DNA of 64,000 bases. It comes from Gyrodactylus bullatarudis (Eukaryota > Platyhelminthes > Monogenea > Gyrodactylidea > Gyrodactylidae). Position numbers and translations under genes: made by a program. The DNA lies in NCBI GenBank assembly GCA_012064415.1, contig SSNU01000186.1, positions 1 through 64,000 on the forward strand, given 5' to 3'. Below the pieces are notes generated by a model, which worked only from the letters and a program-made list of their open reading frames with translations, was not told the origin of the DNA and did no database searches. Positions 1 to 9,305 of the stretch are shown here, in pieces. How positions within the stretch are numbered: the first letter of the stretch is position 1; each line of letters opens with the position of its first letter.

Positions 1-288
1 AAAATACGCATTTTAATAAAGAATTTTTCATTCTTTAGAAGTCAACATCCCAAGTCTCAAGATCATTTAAAATTAATATAAGAGGACAGGTTCTATAGGT
101 GTATACTTATTATTGATTATCACTATAATTAAATCGAATTGATCAATGATCATGTTTCTTGTGTAGTTTAACTTGTTTATATAGTATATCACAAGAAAAA
201 TATCTTGTTTCGTTTACGATAGAATAGAGTCAATGAAAGTTTACAAAATTCATTACACTACGTTAATTCTATTGAAACAAGCTTCAAA

Positions 289-472
289 ATGCTTAGGATT
301 CTAATTTTTGCATATCTAAATTGCCTGTGGATTCCTTTGGATAGTAATTCAGAATGTCAACCAGAACTATATAGGTTCAATATAAACCCAAAGAACACTA
401 TTTTACGATCCCTTGTTGTGCCTAAACTGGAATGCAAAGATTTTTTTGCTTTTGAGATTTTTGACGCGGAAA
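289..472 (+). CDS. Carbonic-anhydrase-like gene A, exon 1 (signal peptide)
   Basis: This is the first coding exon of a secreted protein. It opens with a hydrophobic leader (MLRILIFAYLNCLWIPL) and continues with a Cys-containing segment, CQPELYRFNI. Exon 1 of gene B at 10673 has the same layout (leader, then CDQEIYRVKI). A GT donor follows the A at 472 (GAAA|GTGAG), leaving phase 1. Joined to the acceptor at 7776 it gives Ile-Tyr-Leu-Thr-Cys-Gly, parallel to Val-Asn-Met-His-Cys-Gly in gene B. The homologous splice phase in both genes is the main support for this exon. Reading through instead would give only a 66-aa ORF. Further small exons in the 7.3-kb intron cannot be excluded. Confidence 0.7.
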
Positions 473-544
473 GTGAGTTTCTTAATTAATTCTCAAATTA
501 CAAGTTCTTAACCCTCAATTCGATATAATCCACTTATTAATATT

Positions 545-835
545 ATGAGAATCCACTTGGCTTGAAAATTTATGATTTTTACAAAATTTTAAGAAATCGA
601 ATTTGATCGAGATTTTTTGGAGTCATGAGGCCCAAATTTACAATGTTCAGAAAAAATTTGAAAAAACAAAATTATGGCATATTTCAAATCTCAAGTTAGC
701 GCCGAATTCCAAAATTTGGAACTTTTGTTTGGAAAATTTTATCATTTTTGAGAGAGAAATTTAAAATTGATTTTTAGCCTCATGATCTGAATTCCAAAAA
801 ATCTTGATTGAATTCGATTTTTTGATTTAGAAATG
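545..835. repeat. Relic of the large foldback repeat family
   Basis: AT-rich sequence with phrases such as TATGATTTTTACA and TTTTTTGGAGTC that recur at 26.8, 61.4, 63.6 and 63.9 kb. The two halves are roughly inverted copies of each other around position 690. No coding potential was seen. Confidence 0.5.
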
Positions 836-840
836 ATTGG

Positions 841-1015
841 TTCGTTCGCTAGTTCTCAGCTGGTTCGTAGGAATCGAAATGTTCCTATCCGATGTGAAAA
901 TCTAAAAATAATTTTTTCTCGAAAAACCAAGTTTCCACCGGAATGAACTATTTGGTCCTGATAAGTATTCATTTTTCTATCAACGTTAACTGGGAAAAAA
1001 ATTTTACATTAAAAA
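841..1015 (+). pseudogene. Internally deleted copy of the C2H2 zinc-finger gene
   Basis: Positions ~853-899 match the zinc-finger gene at ~6552-6592 (the stretch coding QLVRRNRNVPIQCE) with a few substitutions. Positions ~905-1010 match its 3' flank at ~6998-7125, including the phrase CCAAGTTTCCACCGGAAT. Everything between, including almost all finger-coding sequence, is missing, and a further ~20 bp is lost in the 3' part. The result cannot encode a finger. It lies on the same strand as the intact gene, 5.7 kb away and inside the same intron of gene A. Confidence 0.75.
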
Positions 1016-1134
1016 TTTTTATCGGTTTGATTCGGACTATCTGTTCTTTTTCATGCTACCAATTGACCCAGTTTTTATTTATATAATAATAATACAATTC
1101 ATATGTTATCTTTATAAACATTAAGTAATTCTTC

Positions 1135-1770
1135 TTATAATATTATAGCGTTTTTAATTTCTTTTTTGAATTCTATTATGTTCAAGTTTTTAATTGAGCG
1201 ATTAAGTTTTTTGAAAATACTTTTGCATCTATTAAATATGGCAAACTTTTTCATTTCACCAAATTCTGGAGTATTGTTGCTTAATCCCTGTCGATTGGAG
1301 TAGACTAGTGGTGAAGATTTAACAAGATTCAGTTCTCTTGTTTGTCTTAAACAGTTTTTGGATAATTTCAGGTCGATCTGGAATGGGGTTGAGAGTCGGC
1401 GTATGAATCTTTTAAATGTAGACTGAATTTTCTTTGACCATTTATTACATTCGGGATTCCATAGTGCAGAGCAGTATTCAATCATTGGCCGAGCATATTT
1501 TGAAGAGAAGAACCTTCATACCATCAATTTTGATACAATTATGAATATGAATCAGTCTTCTAATGAATTGATTAATTATATTATTGTAGTGATCAGTAAA
1601 GTCAAATTTCCATGAATAAGTAACTCCAAGGTCTTTGACAAGTTCTGTTGGTAGGATTTTATGGTCACTGATGTATATGTTCATATCAAAAATTGCTGTT
1701 TTGTTTGGTATAGTGTAGAATGATTTATCTATATTAGGAGTTAATCCAAACATCTTAAGTTTATTCATTA
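1135..1770 (-). pseudogene. Non-LTR retrotransposon (CR1/jockey type) reverse transcriptase, C-terminal fragment
   Basis: Read on the minus strand, the translation contains TELVKDLGVTYSWKFDFTDH and then, after a one-base shift near 1485, YARPMIEYCSALWNPECNKW. Both are standard landmarks of the thumb and connection region of LINE reverse transcriptases (VKDLGV, and the RPxIEYxSxxWNP block). The frameshift lies in a short A run. No RT catalytic block (YADD) or 5' part is present, so this is a 5'-truncated, dead insertion. It abuts a PLE fragment upstream in the same orientation and lies within intron 1 of gene A. Confidence 0.75.
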
Positions 1771-2015
1771 TGATTGATCCCATCATGTTTCTATCTATCA
1801 ACCCTTTGCTATTCAACATTTTTCCTAATTTCTCTGCTGTCTTTTCTTCTTCCCCAATTTTGTATTCTTTTCTAGTTCCCCCTATTTTCTCAAATTTGTT
1901 TTCATCTGTAGGAAAGTTGTTCCATGCTCTAACGTAGTCTTGTTTGTTCAAAATAACTACACCTTTCCCTTTATCTAGTCTCGCAATTAGAATTTCACTA
2001 TTGTTTGTTATTTTT
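1771..2015 (-). pseudogene. Penelope-like element reverse transcriptase, N-terminal fragment
   Basis: The minus strand reads LDKGKGVVILNKQDYVRAWN, followed by a charged helix-rich stretch ending near SKGLIDRN. LDKGxxVVILNKxDY resembles the N-terminal RT1-like motif of Penelope-like elements (usually KADKGxxVVVMxxxDY). The frame runs into the LINE fragment downstream, so an apparent 157-aa ORF (1951-1478) is a chance fusion of two element types. The exact junction, between about 1700 and 1800, could not be fixed by eye. Confidence 0.6.
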
Positions 2016-2029
2016 TAAGTGCTTAGTAG

Positions 2030-2200
2030 AGATATCTTTATCTCATGATGATCTGCCCTAATCAAACCAGGATTAGAGATTGATAAGACCTGGCGAAATA
2101 TATATTTCTCTTATAAAATTCTTTTTATAAATTAACCAATGATGAATATCTCCATGGGTCATTCGGACGTATGTGTAAGTATACGTGAATATTTAACTAA
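2030..2200 (+). mobile_element. PLE-like 3' tail fragment
   Basis: The phrase GACCTGGCGAAAT plus the following TCTCTTATAAAATTC matches sequence just downstream of the PLE endonuclease at 39.2 kb. The end carries CGGACGT...TACGTGAAT, a terminal motif shared with PLE tails at 18.2 and 25.25 kb. No open frame. Confidence 0.45.
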
Positions 2201-2334
2201 TAATAATTTCTTTTTGTCCGCATACTTTGAAAAATTTTTTTCTGAAAAATACTGAAAATTTGAGATAAAAGATAAAGAAGTCGAACGATAATTATAATGA
2301 GGTTATAGATTATACCAGATTCAGCAGTCTGGTT

Positions 2335-2465
2335 CTTCAAAGTTAAGCTCAAAGTTCAAAAAAATGGGTTTTGGTGAAATTAGAAAAATGGCCATATTTA
2401 TCATAAAATAATTCTTTTCTTCAAATAATAATAGTAGGCAGCACGAATAGGATTTCTTAAAATTT
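2335..2465. repeat. Foldback-family fragment
   Basis: AAAGTTCAAAAAAATGGG...AATGGCCATATTT resembles the right arm of the foldback element at 61.86-61.99 kb. Noncoding. Confidence 0.5.
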
Positions 2466-2775
2466 TCGATAATTTAGTAAAAAAACCAACTTAATATGCA
2501 ATTACAGATTTGGAAACTTCAGACACTACTAATTTATACCTATATATACGAGGATCTATCCCCTTTTAATTTATCTCTTCTCACTTTACAGGACTTTTAC
2601 CTGGATATCCAAATCGAATTAATTTTATGTTTATTCGAGTTTTTTCAAGTTTATTTTATTCGTATACATGACAATACGGAATAAAAATAATAAGCCAATG
2701 TTGAAATTTCGGCTCAAAATAATGAAAAATAAATTATTTATGACCAAACAAAATGTCGCCTAGTGTCAAAAAATA

Positions 2776-3490
2776 TTAGGTTGCGTCAAAATTAATGAGA
2801 CTTTTTAGATAAAATAATATATTTGAAAATCTTCATATAAATAACCAAAGTCACTAATCAAAATATTCTCCACCAGAATTTATACATTTCTGCCAACGAA
2901 TAGGAAGTTGATCTATTCCATCAGCGTAGAAATCTTGGCTTTTTGAGTAAAAAAAGTTGATTAGGCCATTTTCTACTTCTCCTTTATTGGGAAATTTTTT
3001 CTCCTTTAAGAAATTCTGCATAGACCTGAATAGATGGTAATCTGATGGCACCAAGTCAGGACTATAAGGTGGATGCTCAATGACATCGATATTCTCATCT
3101 TGAAAAAATTTTTTGACATCTTTTCCAAGATGTGGTCGAGCGTTGTCCTGTTGGAAAGAAATCCTGCCGAATCTTGGAAATTTCTCCTTCAATTTGGCAA
3201 CCATCTGCTTCAAAGAGTCCAGTTATCTTTTTGATGTAATTGTCTGACCATAATCCATCAGTTCATAGTGGATGATTCCTTTTCTCGTCCAAAAAACTGT
3301 CAGCATAACCTTCTTTGAAAACCTGTTAGGAGAGGGTTGAGTCGCCTTCTAACCAACCCCTTTCCAGGACCTTTTACGATTCTGATCTTCAAGATAAATC
3401 CATTTTTCATCTGTCGTTCTAAGTCATATTTCGCTATATAGGAACTCATTTAAGACCTTGTGGATCTAACTTCACAAAATACCTAGCTGA
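2776..3490 (-). pseudogene. Degenerate mariner element with transposase C-terminal half
   Basis: A 119-aa open stretch (3213-2854) carries FQQDNARPH and YSPDLVPSDYHLF. The spacing between the Asp of QDN and the Asp of PSD is exactly 34 residues, the D34D signature of mariner transposases. Upstream on the same strand, TTDEKW near 3420-3400 supplies the first catalytic Asp, and KVMLTVFWTRKGIIHYELM follows, but in-frame stops (near 3345 and 3215) interrupt the frame. The 3' terminus is visible at 2776 as TTAGGTTG next to TA, a common mariner end. The 5' end is lost shortly before the MITE at 3541. The element is dead and sits in intron 1 of gene A. Confidence 0.85.
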
Positions 3491-3540
3491 AAAAGGGCCT
3501 CAATAGAAAGACAAATAAATTCTGATCATTATATGTATAG

Positions 3541-4023
3541 TAGACTTTGACGAAATTTTGCAAAATTACTTAAATCGTCCATCGATATGAAAAAACTAAT
3601 CTTCTATTGTTTTAATATAATCTCACCAAATTTCGCTTCAAAATACCTTTCCATGCTTCTGGAATAAGGTAAACAAAATTGTGAAAATTTTTAAATTTAA
3701 AACGTTTCTTGAACTATCAAAATAATATTCATGAAAAATATGAGAAATTTCTTTTTGAGCTATTGAAAAAACAATTTTAAAAGGATCTAAGTCATTTCAC
3801 AACTTTATGTAATGTAAGAAATAATGTGAATTCAAGTTAAAATTATAGATATAAAACAATAAAAAACGTTCTAAATTTGAAGATTTCACTATTTTGTCTA
3901 TCTTATTCCAGAAGCATGGAAAGGTATTTTCAAGCGAAATTTGGTGGGATTAAATACTTGAAGATTAGTTTTTTCATATCGATGGGCGATTTTAATAATT
4001 TTGCAAAATTTCGTCCAAGTCTA
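3541..4023. mobile_element. Long-hairpin MITE, family 1, copy 1
   Basis: It starts TAGACTTTGACGAAATTTTG and ends with the inverse (CAAAATTTCGTCCAAGTCTA). The arms continue inward for over 100 bp, including a CATGCTTCTGGAATAAG / CTTATTCCAGAAGCATG pair. TA at both outer edges suggests a TA-target DNA transposon. There is no ORF. A near full-length copy lies at 43294-43749 and an internally collapsed one at 27697-27831. Confidence 0.85.
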
Positions 4024-4557
4024 ATGTATAGGATTTATTAATTGGTAAGATAGTTCCGTATAAATTATGCCGAAATAAGAAATTCATAAATTCATGAAAA
4101 ATTGGACTTTTTGACTTTTTCATTCTGCTATTATTCAGAAAAATGAATAGATTTACCAGTCAGAAAATTATTAAGAACTATATATAAATGATAAATGGAT
4201 GTTCTGGAAGACCTTGTGAGCAATCATAAGCTTAAAATGGAAGTCTGGTTAGAAAATGAGATCAAACGATGTCAATAATGAGCTGTTAAACAGGTTGAGT
4301 ATGAATAATACTTAATTTTAGTTGCTCTATTGAACTATTAAAAATTCTATTCGCTAAATAAGCGTTTCATGTTAAAATTAATAAAATATGATAGAATTAC
4401 TCAATACGAAAAGGTTCTTTTGGATAAGCACAAAGTAGAAATTACATTGTTTTTAGACATTAAACCTACTAGCTAAGTGTGGTCACTGGTTATTACTATA
4501 TCCTTGTGAATCTAACTTGATGGAGATTGTCTTCTCATACCTAGATGTTAGAGTTCG
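4024..4557. other. Gene-free intronic stretch
   Basis: AT-rich DNA with no open frame above background and no repeat recognised within the window. Confidence 0.5.
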
Positions 4558-4559
4558 GA

Positions 4560-4726
4560 TAAGCAAGTGTCAATTCCATAAGAGAGTCAGATAATATTCA
4601 ACTCACAGTGGCAGATGTATACGCGTTTCGTCCTTATTAGGACTCGTCAGTACACCATAGCCTGGATTCGAACCCGGGTCTTCAAAGTTGTGAGGCAACG
4701 CTATAACCACTAGGCCAGAAGCCCCG
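4560..4726 (-). mobile_element. tRNA-derived SINE with internal hammerhead ribozyme, copy 1
   Basis: Read on the minus strand, the copy begins GGGGCTTC and shows an A box (TGGCCTAGTGG) and a B box (GGTTCGAATCC) at tRNA-like spacing, so it has an internal RNA polymerase III promoter of tRNA type. Directly after the B box comes a hammerhead fold (4662-4610, annotated separately), then a tail sharing TGCCAC...GACTC with the copy at 57.1 kb. The SINE boundaries are approximate, and no clear A-tail or target duplication was found. It is reverse-oriented inside intron 1 of gene A. A plain tRNA gene is excluded because the 3' acceptor half does not pair with the 5' end. Confidence 0.75.
4610..4662 (-). 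ncRNA. Type I hammerhead ribozyme in SINE, copy 1
   Basis: In transcript order: GGC (outer stem I), internal loop UAU, GGUGUA (inner stem I), core CUGACGA, stem II GUCC-UAAUAA-GGAC, core GAAA, minimal stem III A-C/G-U closed over GC, cleavage triplet GUA, then UACAUC (inner stem I, one G-U wobble), U, and GCC (outer stem I). Every invariant core base of the hammerhead is present. Predicted cleavage lies between 4620 and 4619. Stem I contains an internal loop facing loop II, as expected for the tertiary contact of natural hammerheads. The 2-bp stem III resembles the minimal type I forms known from retroelements and satellites, which tend to work best as dimers. Activity is inferred, not shown. 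Confidence 0.85.
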
Positions 4727-4740
4727 TTCGTCTCCTATCA

Positions 4741-5753
4741 CTCAACACACTCAAATTGATGAGCTTAAACAATTGTAGATGTTTTATTTTTTGAGTTTTA
4801 CTTTTAACTTTACATGAGTAAATTTTTAAATATAAATTCTAAAAAGGAGAAATTTCCTGATTCCTAATTTTACTACTTTCAATCGAAGAAAGATCCCTTG
4901 TATCTCCAAAAATTGAAGAGGTTCTATTGAAATTTTTCCATTTCTTCAATATAATTGATTCCTGTCTATAATTAAAAAAATTCAACATTATACAAATTAT
5001 GATGCTCCAACCTGGCAACAGGTTTGAGCCAATCAAAATTGAAAAAATAAGAACCAGTAATCTTTATTTCCTATTTTTGTTATAACCCTATATATGGCAT
5101 GTATCACACTGATGAGTATGCCCGAAATAAAGGCCCTTATTTGTGAAAATTGTGGAATCCGTTTCTTCTTCTCTGAAATTAAAAAATTCATAAAGTTAGG
5201 GATTTCATCTTATCCATTCTCTTTAGTTAAGACAAAACTAAGTTTTATTGAGATGAAAATTATTGAAATAAGCATACTTTATAAGGATTATGTATTAAAA
5301 TAGCATATTTATTGAATTTTAATCCATTTATAATTTATCTTGCAATCTTATATTCATGATTTTTACATCATAGTGTTCTAAGACTTTTATCCGAAATAAC
5401 GATTCCATATGTTTTCTCTTACCAATATACCAATAATACATCAGGAATATACCGAAAATATTCACACAATTTCTCGTATTCACTCTACCAGCTTTGTCCA
5501 CGACTGTACTATCGAATGATCTGGTTAATTATAATAAGAATCATATATTCTGACACAGAAGAAAAACCGAGACCGGATTGTACGAAGATATCTTCATTTT
5601 TGGTATATAAAAATTCAATTTCCAATAGGAAACAACGTAATTATTTTGAAAGTTATTAGCCCAACAAATGATTTAATAAATAAAGTAATGAATCAAATTT
5701 TTAGATAAAGAAAAACCCATAGTAAAGAATAGAAAAATCATCTTCTAATTCTT
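4741..5753. other. Gene-free intronic stretch
   Basis: AT-rich DNA. Short open frames at 4839-5036 (-) and 5094-5303 (+) have no recognisable motifs and biased AT-rich codons, so they are treated as chance. Confidence 0.45.
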
Positions 5754-5948
5754 TTATTTTGTCTGTTGTTTATTTATTGAGAAAGTTTTGGCTTTCTCAA
5801 TGAGTTGATCAATAGTCAGAGAAAATCCGATTTCTCTCTTTGTAGGAACATTCTCCTCGGACTGCTCGATAGAGATCCTGCAAAGTTAACAGCCTGCCCT
5901 GCTCAATGCTCTGTTGTAGGAAAATCTTCTCTTCAGCGGGGAAGTCAT
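5754..5948 (-). CDS. Possible terminal exon of an unrecognised minus-strand gene
   Basis: This patch is richer in GC than its surroundings and has coding-like texture on the minus strand. One frame from a possible acceptor (CCATAG|ATGAC at 5949) reads DFPAEEKIFLQQSIEQGRLL and on to a stop at 5811-5809. A second frame, open from a possible acceptor (TTTGCAG|GATC at 5878), reads SIEQSEENVPTKREIGFSL and ends TIDQLIEKAKTFSINKQQTK at 5754. The two frames overlap by about 70 bp. This could be one gene with a frameshift, alternative acceptors, or chance. No upstream partner exon was found. It lies antisense inside intron 1 of gene A. No function is proposed. Confidence 0.35.
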
Positions 5949-6483
5949 CTATGGGAGGAAAATAAATCATTAGTTTGAATTACAATCATCATCTTTTCAT
6001 AAGAGAAGAGAGAGACAAATGCAAAAAATATATTTTCTCCAATAGGAATATACTATCAATAAAGTAGTATATTCAAATAAAAAACAAGCCAAAGTTATGG
6101 CCCGGCTCAACAGAAACTAGAGTCTTGATAGCATTACTGTCAAAGAATTAAAGATTAGTTCGAAACAAATATTGAATGTATAATTTTATTTTTGAAATCA
6201 CTCGTGCCTTTGATAGTTGTTTTTTCTTCCAAAAAGTATAGAAATCCTTGAAATTTATTCATATTTAAATTGAAATCTTTCGCTTGTTCTAAGCTGAGAA
6301 TTTCTTAAATGGTAACACCAACACTCTTTCAATATGTTAATCAGCTATTAATTTGTTTTTATTCGAAAGAGCTACAGAATTAAAATTATTCACAGATTGT
6401 TAGATAAATTTCATTTGTTAACCTTGATTGAAGAAAAATGAATAAATGCATCAGAAACTCGAGTAAAAGAAAGAGATAAGCTC

Positions 6484-6981
6484 ATGGAATCTGTAGTCGG
6501 CAGTGAATGGAAGCCGATCAATTTATGCTTGAGAGATGTAAGGAAACAAGCTCAGCTAGTTCGTAGGAACCGAAATGTTCCCATCCAATGTGAACAATGC
6601 CTTAGAAAGTTCAACAAAATGCCAGAGCTGAATGCACATTTCGCTCAAGAGCATTTCCTGCAGCTCTTGGACATTTTCGAGCAACAACTCAAACTAAAAA
6701 CAGCTCAAAAAGTGCGAAGAAACCTTGAATCTCAACGGATTATGAAGACGGGGAAAAGACTCGTGGAATATCCATGTAAGGAGTGTAACTACGTCGCCAA
6801 ATGGCCTACCGAGATAACCAAACATTCCATGGTCCATTTAACTGTCCGACCATTCAAGTGCCCAGTGTGCTCTATAGCCTACAAATGGATCTGGGATCTT
6901 GGAAGACACTTTTCCAACTCACATGAAAACTTGCCCAATCCATTCAAGAAAAACATCATCTCGAATTTACTCTTGAGATGA
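6484..6981 (+). CDS. Three-finger C2H2 zinc-finger protein, intronless
   Basis: A 165-aa protein with three C2H2 fingers: C36/C39/H52/H57, C98/C101/H114/H118 and C126/C129/H142/H147. A 40-residue basic linker separates fingers 1 and 2. Fingers 2 and 3 are joined by LTVRPFKCP, close to the classical TGEKPFxCP linker. Such proteins normally bind nucleic acid in the nucleus, often as transcription regulators; the target here is unknown. The ATG sits in an acceptable context (CTCATGGAA). The frame is intact and uninterrupted, and the codon texture is clearly coding. It lies in the sense direction inside the 7.3-kb intron of gene A. The absence of introns plus a deleted nearby relative (841-1015) suggests local duplication or a retrocopy. 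It may be a terminal exon of a longer gene, but no upstream exon was recognised. Confidence 0.85.
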   Translation: MESVVGSEWKPINLCLRDVRKQAQLVRRNRNVPIQCEQCLRKFNKMPELNAHFAQEHFLQLLDIFEQQLKLKTAQKVRRNLESQRIMKTGKRLVEYPCKECNYVAKWPTEITKHSMVHLTVRPFKCPVCSIAYKWIWDLGRHFSNSHENLPNPFKKNIISNLLLR

Positions 6982-7776
6982 CTTTTCTTGGTGAAGAGTA
7001 AAAATAAATTTTTCTCGAAAAATATTCTTTTAAGCTAATAATACCAAGTTTCCACCGGAATAAACTATTTGGTCCTGATAAGTATTCATTTTTCTATCAA
7101 CGTTAACTGGGAAAAAATTTTACTCATTTCTGTAATTATAATCACCATACCAAGATGTAGCGATAAATTTGAGTTCCTTTGAAACAGGTTAGTTATACCA
7201 AAAATCACAATTCTCTTATTAATATTTTGTAAAAACACAATGCTAATAGGTATGGTTATTAGAGATAGATTTTTCAAATTTTCGGTTTTTAACTCTAGTC
7301 ATAATCTGGTTCAGCTCTTTGAGACGGTTCTAATGATGTATAAAACATGGGTCTAAAAACCTACTTTAGATTGAGACATATCATGTTTAAACATTTTGTA
7401 TTAACTCAAATGGACGAGAGAAATTTTCCAATTATCATTTATTCACAATTTTTTCGACTTTAAGCTTTAATAACTTCGTCGAGATGATATTAAAACAATT
7501 AATGAACTAAGGATATAAAAAATCAAAAACGAACCCAAAAAGTTTTATAATAAAAAAGTTTACTTGAAAGTAGTGAGATCATTTTTGGGTGTTAAATGTC
7601 AAAAAATTAAAAACTTGGGCTCTAAAAAGGGGAGGATGAATATACTATAAAATTTTGTTAGTGGGAACGTTTAAAATAATATTTTCAATACAGTTAAGGT
7701 TATCCTAATTTCATTTATAAAGATGCATTTTCTCTCGAATGAAAGCAAAATACTAAGAATGATCATTTTCCTCTAG
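6982..7776. other. Zinc-finger 3' flank and end of gene A intron
   Basis: The first ~145 bp is the conserved 3' flank also present in the deleted copy near 1 kb. The rest is AT-rich with no supported gene. The stretch ends in a pyrimidine-rich acceptor (ATTTTCCTCTAG at 7765-7776). Confidence 0.5.
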
Positions 7777-8345
7777 TTTACTTGACCTGTGGAAAACTTA
7801 GAATTTTGATCATTGGAAATCGTCGTCCTCTAGGTCTCAATTCCCTGCACACTTTGGATGGAGAGAGATATGCTGGGGAAATGATATTGAATTATAATGA
7901 AACTTTAAAAATTCATTATTTCCTTGAAATGGTCTTCGATGAGATAACGGTAAACTTGTTCCGGACTGTAATACCAAATTTCAGATCACCCTATGGTATC
8001 ATGGCACCTCCCTTTAGTGGAATAGACGATAGGAGAACGTTAGAAGGAGCCTTTGAAAGATTTCTAAATTTGGACGAGGTTTTCTTCTATTACGGCTCGT
8101 GTGGCATGCGCATCTTGTCTAATAAAACGATACAAGTGACAAAGAAACAATTGGACTACTTTAAGAGTTATGGTTCTTACAATTACAGTTTTAAGGATGT
8201 GTCAGATGATAAAGTACAAATTTATCAGAGAATTTTTCCCGACCCAACCATACCTGAATTCAAGCCTTCTCCAAATGGAAATACTTTCATAACTACTGGT
8301 GACATAAAATTATTTTATCTATTTACTATAATTTATTCAATATAA
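7777..8345 (+). CDS. Carbonic-anhydrase-like gene A, exon 2 (zinc-site-less CA fold, possible GPI tail)
   Basis: The exon encodes about 189 residues. NSLHTLDGERYAGEMILNYN aligns with the alpha-CA block SEHTVDGxRYPAELHLVHWN, and VFFYYGSCGMRILSNKTIQV followed by TKKQLDYFK aligns with the YWTYPGSLTTPP...V.WIV..PI.VS..QL..FR block. The zinc ligands are gone: the FHFHWG strand is LRILIIG (both His lost), and the third His in ELHLVH is Ile in EMILNY. The TTPP loop is deleted. The protein is therefore expected to lack CO2 hydration, like CA-related proteins. The C-terminus is hydrophobic (LFYLFTIIYSI), consistent with a GPI signal or membrane tail. With exon 1 the protein is about 250 aa and secretory. 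AATAAA follows near 8437. Gene B (10673-9306) is a convergent paralogue. Confidence 0.75.
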
Positions 8346-9305
8346 AAAAACACATTCACATTAACATTGGAAGTTTGGTACTTAAGAATTTTACAAAAAT
8401 TTGACATTTTTCATTAAAAATTTTGAAAAAATAATTTTAATAAAACCAGGACATTTTTATTATCATAGACTCAAAACTAGCAAACTTTTGTAATTTGGGT
8501 AATTTATAATTTATTTTCATCCAAATTTAATAAATTTTAAAAAAATCACGAAAGTCCAGACAATTTTTCAATGCACTAAAAGAATTTTAGCAGAGTGGGG
8601 AAATGAATTTATGAGACTTTTGAAAGGTAATCTACAATGGCATGACAATTTTCTCACCAAAGTCCGTCAAGATCTATAAGATTGCAATTGTCGGAAAATC
8701 AGGAAGAAATGAATTTTTTTGTATTCCTTGATGAAAAGTAGATAGGAAAATGGAAAGAATTTAATCTGGTGAAATTCAGGCCGTTCATTTGAATTTTGAA
8801 CGTTTTTTCAACGTTTAAACCGTAATTATCAATTTCGAAGAATTAAAGCAAGTAAAAGCTGACATTTAAGACCAACATTAGTCAAAAAATTCTAATTATC
8901 CAAACAGGAATTTGAAAAAATAGGAAAAAGGATATACAATAGTTGACGAATTTCTGTTATTACGATAGAAATGTTCAAGAGAATTTTCAAATACGTCCGA
9001 AAATCCAAATTAGAACACTGCTTTTCTTCTAAAGGATTTTTCTAACTCGCTGATGTTTTTTCAATTCCTATAGATAAACTTGATTTTTGCTCTAATAAGA
9101 CATTAAATTCGGGCAAATCAAGACAAATTCAAATATTTCTCGAAATCCAAAAGGTAAAAAAATTTTCAAAATTTCAGAATCTCGTTATTCTATATACAAG
9201 CAAGTAAAAATTTTACTGATTATAAAGAAAAAATTGTTAATTTGCTAGACTGTGTAATCAATCTGCAAAAATTGAAACTAATTAAACAAAATTTATTTTA
9301 TTTCA
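8346..9305. repeat. Intergenic DNA between convergent CA-like genes, with MITE relics
   Basis: No gene. Around 8700-9180 the sequence contains phrases (TTTAATCTGGT, TTTTTTCAACG) shared with the MITE in gene B's intron at 10.2 kb, suggesting an old relative. AATAAA for gene B reads on the minus strand at 9297-9292. Confidence 0.4.

Noticed and set aside
4650..4726. Functional tRNA gene
   Set aside because: A and B boxes are present, but the 3' half does not close an acceptor stem; the element continues into a SINE body.
5104..5146. Hammerhead-like CUGAUGA...GAAA with stems UCACA/UGUGA and AUAA/UUAU
   Set aside because: Only one base pair is possible in stem II, the segment is not inside any recognised mobile element, and AT-rich stems arise easily by chance.
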